This document shows, piece by piece, positions 14,258 through 16,203 of a stretch of 16,203 bases of DNA. This DNA is from PVC group bacterium (GTDB taxonomy: Bacteria; Verrucomicrobiota; Kiritimatiellia; SS1-B-03-39; UBA6053). The DNA is taken from the NCBI GenBank assembly GCA_003565035.1, contig PXDP01000388.1, positions 1 through 16,203 on the forward strand, read 5' to 3'. Each line of letters starts with the position of its first letter. Position 1 is the stretch's first letter. The position numbers were made by a program, and so were the translations under genes. The notes beneath the pieces were generated by a model. It was not told the DNA's origin, ran no database searches, and saw nothing but the letters and a program-made list of their open reading frames with translations.

Positions 14258-14923
14258 ATGGAAACGCTAGGAACAAAATTACGGATTGCGCGTGAGGCGA
14301 AAGGGCTTTCGGTCTCTCAACTGGGGGAGCTGACTCGCATCAAATCGCAACAGATTGAGGGGATGGAGCGGGACGATTTTTCGAAAATTCCCGCGCCGAT
14401 GTATGTAAAGGGATTCATCAAATTGTGTGCCCAGGCGCTTGAGATGGAGTCCGGGCCGCTTTTGGCTTTGTATGAGCAGCAGATGAATGAAACCCGGCCG
14501 AGCAAGCCGACCGTTCGGGAAACAAAGGTCCTGCGTCCCGCGCCGGTGCCGGATCCGGAGCCGGAGAAAGTGCCGGAGCCGGGCGAACTGCGCCGCCGTG
14601 CGGGGAGTCTGCGTCCTTCGGGTTCCATCGACACCCCCGGTCCGGCGGGGCCGCCGCTTTCCGAACGGCTGGCCGCGCTTCGGAAGAAACTGCCGCCCCT
14701 GCCGGAGATCCGCTTCACGCTTCCCGAAACCTTTTGGCACCGCGAAGCCCCGGCTGCGGGCGCGGTGTTGCTTGTGGTGGTGCTGCTGTTTACAGGTGTC
14801 CGCTCCTGTACCCGGGCCGACCGTTCTCCGCTTCTGGATGAAGCGGGCACCCTCCGGCTGCGCCAGCCCTATTTACTTGAACCCTCCCCCCTGCGTTTCC
14901 CGGTCCCGGAGCCCGACGAATGA
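14258..14923 (+). CDS. rodZ: RodZ-like protein: HTH domain plus one TM helix, short C-terminus
   Basis: 221 residues. Residues 1-75 form the Cro/CI-type helix-turn-helix domain typical of RodZ (TLGTKLRIAREAKGLSVSQL, then PAPMYVKGFIKLCAQAL). A Pro- and charge-rich linker (~80-160) leads to one TM helix at ~165-181 (PAAGAVLLVVVLLFTGVRS). RodZ links MreB filaments to the wall-elongation machinery through the inner membrane. Here only ~40 residues follow the TM helix, whereas classical RodZ carries a periplasmic beta-domain (DUF4115). The protein is therefore a short RodZ variant; the frame ends in an ATGA overlap with pgsA and shows no sign of frameshift. MreB itself is not in the window. Confidence 0.82.
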   Translation: METLGTKLRIAREAKGLSVSQLGELTRIKSQQIEGMERDDFSKIPAPMYVKGFIKLCAQALEMESGPLLALYEQQMNETRPSKPTVRETKVLRPAPVPDPEPEKVPEPGELRRRAGSLRPSGSIDTPGPAGPPLSERLAALRKKLPPLPEIRFTLPETFWHREAPAAGAVLLVVVLLFTGVRSCTRADRSPLLDEAGTLRLRQPYLLEPSPLRFPVPEPDE

Positions 14924-15537
14924 ATTTACCCAATAAACTTACCTGCAGCCGCTTCGTTTTCGCCGCCGCCCTGATGGTGGTTCTTCAGTTTGATTTTCCG
15001 TTTTCCAAGACCCTGGCCCTGCTGCTGTTCTCAGTGGCCAGTCTCACGGATGCGCTCGACGGTCATCTGGCCCGGACAAAATATGGTGTGACGGCTTTCG
15101 GCAAACTCATGGATCCGCTCGCCGACAAGGTGCTGGTCACCGTGGCACTGGTGGGCTTTGTGGGCATGACCACCCGCTATTATCTGCCCGGCCGTCCGCT
15201 GGTGCCGGCGTTTCTGGTAGTGATTATTCTGGTGCGCGAGTTTATGGTCACCGGTCTGCGCCTGCTCGCCGTGGAACAGGGCAAAGTCATTGCGGCCGGT
15301 AAACTGGGTAAATGGAAAACAGTTTTGCAAATCACCGCGATTGTGATTACCCTTCTGGGACTGGTGGTGATGCGGGACTTTATGCGGAACAGCGAGGAGG
15401 TGACCGTCAAGCATGTCGAGTTCACCGTCCGCTGGCTGGTTTGGTTTTTCATGACCCTGGCCGCGATTCTGACCGTTTTGTCCGGATGGGAATATTTCAG
15501 AGACAATCAACAGCTTTTAGACGGAGACACTCTATGA
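14920..15537 (+). CDS. pgsA: CDP-diacylglycerol--glycerol-3-phosphate 3-phosphatidyltransferase
   Basis: 205 residues with several TM helices. The CDP-alcohol phosphotransferase motif is complete: D44-x2-D47-G48-x2-A51-R52-x8-G61-x3-D65-x3-D69, within TDALDGHLARTKYG and FGKLMDPLADK. The N-terminal MNLPNKLTCSR is also typical of PgsA. The enzyme makes phosphatidylglycerol-phosphate from CDP-diacylglycerol in the inner membrane, the committed step to phosphatidylglycerol. Its start overlaps the rodZ stop (ATGA) and its stop overlaps the next start (ATGA at 15534-15537), so the three genes are tightly coupled. rodZ (ymfM) next to pgsA is also known from Firmicutes. Confidence 0.93.
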   Translation: MNLPNKLTCSRFVFAAALMVVLQFDFPFSKTLALLLFSVASLTDALDGHLARTKYGVTAFGKLMDPLADKVLVTVALVGFVGMTTRYYLPGRPLVPAFLVVIILVREFMVTGLRLLAVEQGKVIAAGKLGKWKTVLQITAIVITLLGLVVMRDFMRNSEEVTVKHVEFTVRWLVWFFMTLAAILTVLSGWEYFRDNQQLLDGDTL

Positions 15538-16203
15538 TGAGACCTTTACTTCTGTTTGTTTTTTTTATCGGGATCCCGTTTGTACCCGCCGGGTCGACGG
15601 AAGCGGCGGATGCTCCACCGCCCCCGGAAACGGTCTCCGCAGCGGAGGCGGCGGTCGGCACTCTGTCGGATCCGGTGCGGGAGGTTCCGGCGGATCAGCT
15701 CCGTCTGGATCATATTCTCGAAAGCGGCGGGGTTTTGGTGATTGTCCTGGCCGCCATGTCCGTGGTGGCCGCCGCGCTTATCCTCTATTTCTTTTTCACC
15801 CTGAACGCTTCCCGGGTGATGCCTTCGGCCTTTTTGCGGGATGTGGAGGTGATGCTGGAGCAGGGGCGTTTCGAGGAGGCGCTGGCACTGTGCGAACGCA
15901 ACCGCTCCCCGGCGGCGCGGATTGTTCAATCCGCAGTCCAGTATGTGGAGCGGGTGGGGGAGCCGGACCCGGATCTGCTGCGTCAGCTGGTGGAGGGGGA
16001 GGGCATCCGCCAGGCCGGCCGGCTTCAGGCGCAAATTTCGTATTTAATGGATATTGGCGTGATCGCGCCCATGGTCGGCCTGCTTGGCACCGTCATGGGG
16101 ATGCTGACTTCGTTCAGCGCGGTGGCACTGGATATTCATAAAGCGCGGCCCATGGAGCTGGCCAATGGCGTGTCCCAGGCACTGGTCACCACCGCCGCCG
16201 GCC
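15534..16203 (+). CDS. MotA/TolQ/ExbB proton-channel family protein, 3' end outside window
   Basis: The frame is open from ATG 15534 to the window end (223 codons, no stop). Residues 1-20 form a signal-peptide-like hydrophobic stretch (PLLLFVFFIGIPFVPAG), followed by ~40 Ala/Pro/Glu-rich residues. A TM helix at ~65-90 (GGVLVIVLAAMSVVAAALIL) leads into a cytoplasmic domain. The family's signature TM segment is at ~173-197 (IGVIAPMVGLLGTVMGMLTS), before the channel helix beginning at GVSQALVTTAAG. ExbB/TolQ proteins form a pentameric proton channel with ExbD/TolR that energises TonB or TolA; exbD is expected just downstream but not visible. A second ATG at 15537 is an alternative start; the first gives the ATGA overlap. 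The extra signal peptide and periplasmic segment distinguish it from E. coli ExbB and TolQ. Confidence 0.87.
   Translation, partial: MMRPLLLFVFFIGIPFVPAGSTEAADAPPPPETVSAAEAAVGTLSDPVREVPADQLRLDHILESGGVLVIVLAAMSVVAAALILYFFFTLNASRVMPSAFLRDVEVMLEQGRFEEALALCERNRSPAARIVQSAVQYVERVGEPDPDLLRQLVEGEGIRQAGRLQAQISYLMDIGVIAPMVGLLGTVMGMLTSFSAVALDIHKARPMELANGVSQALVTTAAG

Overview
The window looks like a chromosomal piece of a diderm (LPS-making) bacterium. The lineage is probably in the Planctomycetes-Verrucomicrobia-Chlamydiae group, perhaps Kiritimatiellota or a relative. That placement is an inference from gene content: heptose and Kdo genes for LPS, a secreted BspA-like leucine-rich-repeat protein with a Trp-rich tail, and membrane-anchored alpha/alpha-toroid proteins of the prenyltransferase/squalene-oxidase-repeat type. 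No rRNA or other marker is present to confirm it.

Layout. (1) 1-213: the 3' end of L-rhamnose isomerase. (2) 306-988, minus strand: a VapBC-type toxin-antitoxin pair with a perfect 19-bp palindrome just upstream of the antitoxin; two identical 17-bp direct repeats flank the pair. (3) 1134-2822: a secreted, relatively AT-rich LRR protein. (4) 5895-2936, minus strand: a GC-rich two-gene operon, M3 zinc oligopeptidase followed by a DMT/EamA transporter. (5) 6030-9338: a TolA-like-anchored toroid protein, then rfaE1 (heptose-7-phosphate kinase) and kdsB (CMP-Kdo synthetase). (6) 9339-10253: about 0.9 kb with no convincing gene. It is packed with inverted repeats, including a REPIN-like cluster of six hairpins whose two halves mirror each other. 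(7) 10254-16203: a second TolA-like toroid paralogue, then ftsK, a short rodZ-like gene, pgsA and an exbB/tolQ-like proton-channel gene cut by the window end. Genes in this last block are tightly packed, with ATGA overlaps.

How the genes fit together. Most of the right half concerns the cell envelope: LPS precursors, phospholipid head-group synthesis, chromosome segregation at division, a shape-factor homologue and a proton-channel subunit. The most interesting observation is the pair of toroid proteins. Their first ~50 residues resemble the TolA/TonB energy-transducer anchor: a short cytoplasmic tail, one TM helix with S18-x3-N22 where E. coli TolA has S18-x3-H22, then a VIDP segment matching TolA's MVDP. 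Where TolA and TonB carry extended linkers and small C-terminal domains, these carry an acidic linker, an alpha/alpha toroid and an invariant C-terminal DDIITITL tail. With an ExbB/TolQ homologue in the same gene block, this suggests an energised trans-envelope system with a toroid effector. That function is a hypothesis; the sequence features are directly visible.
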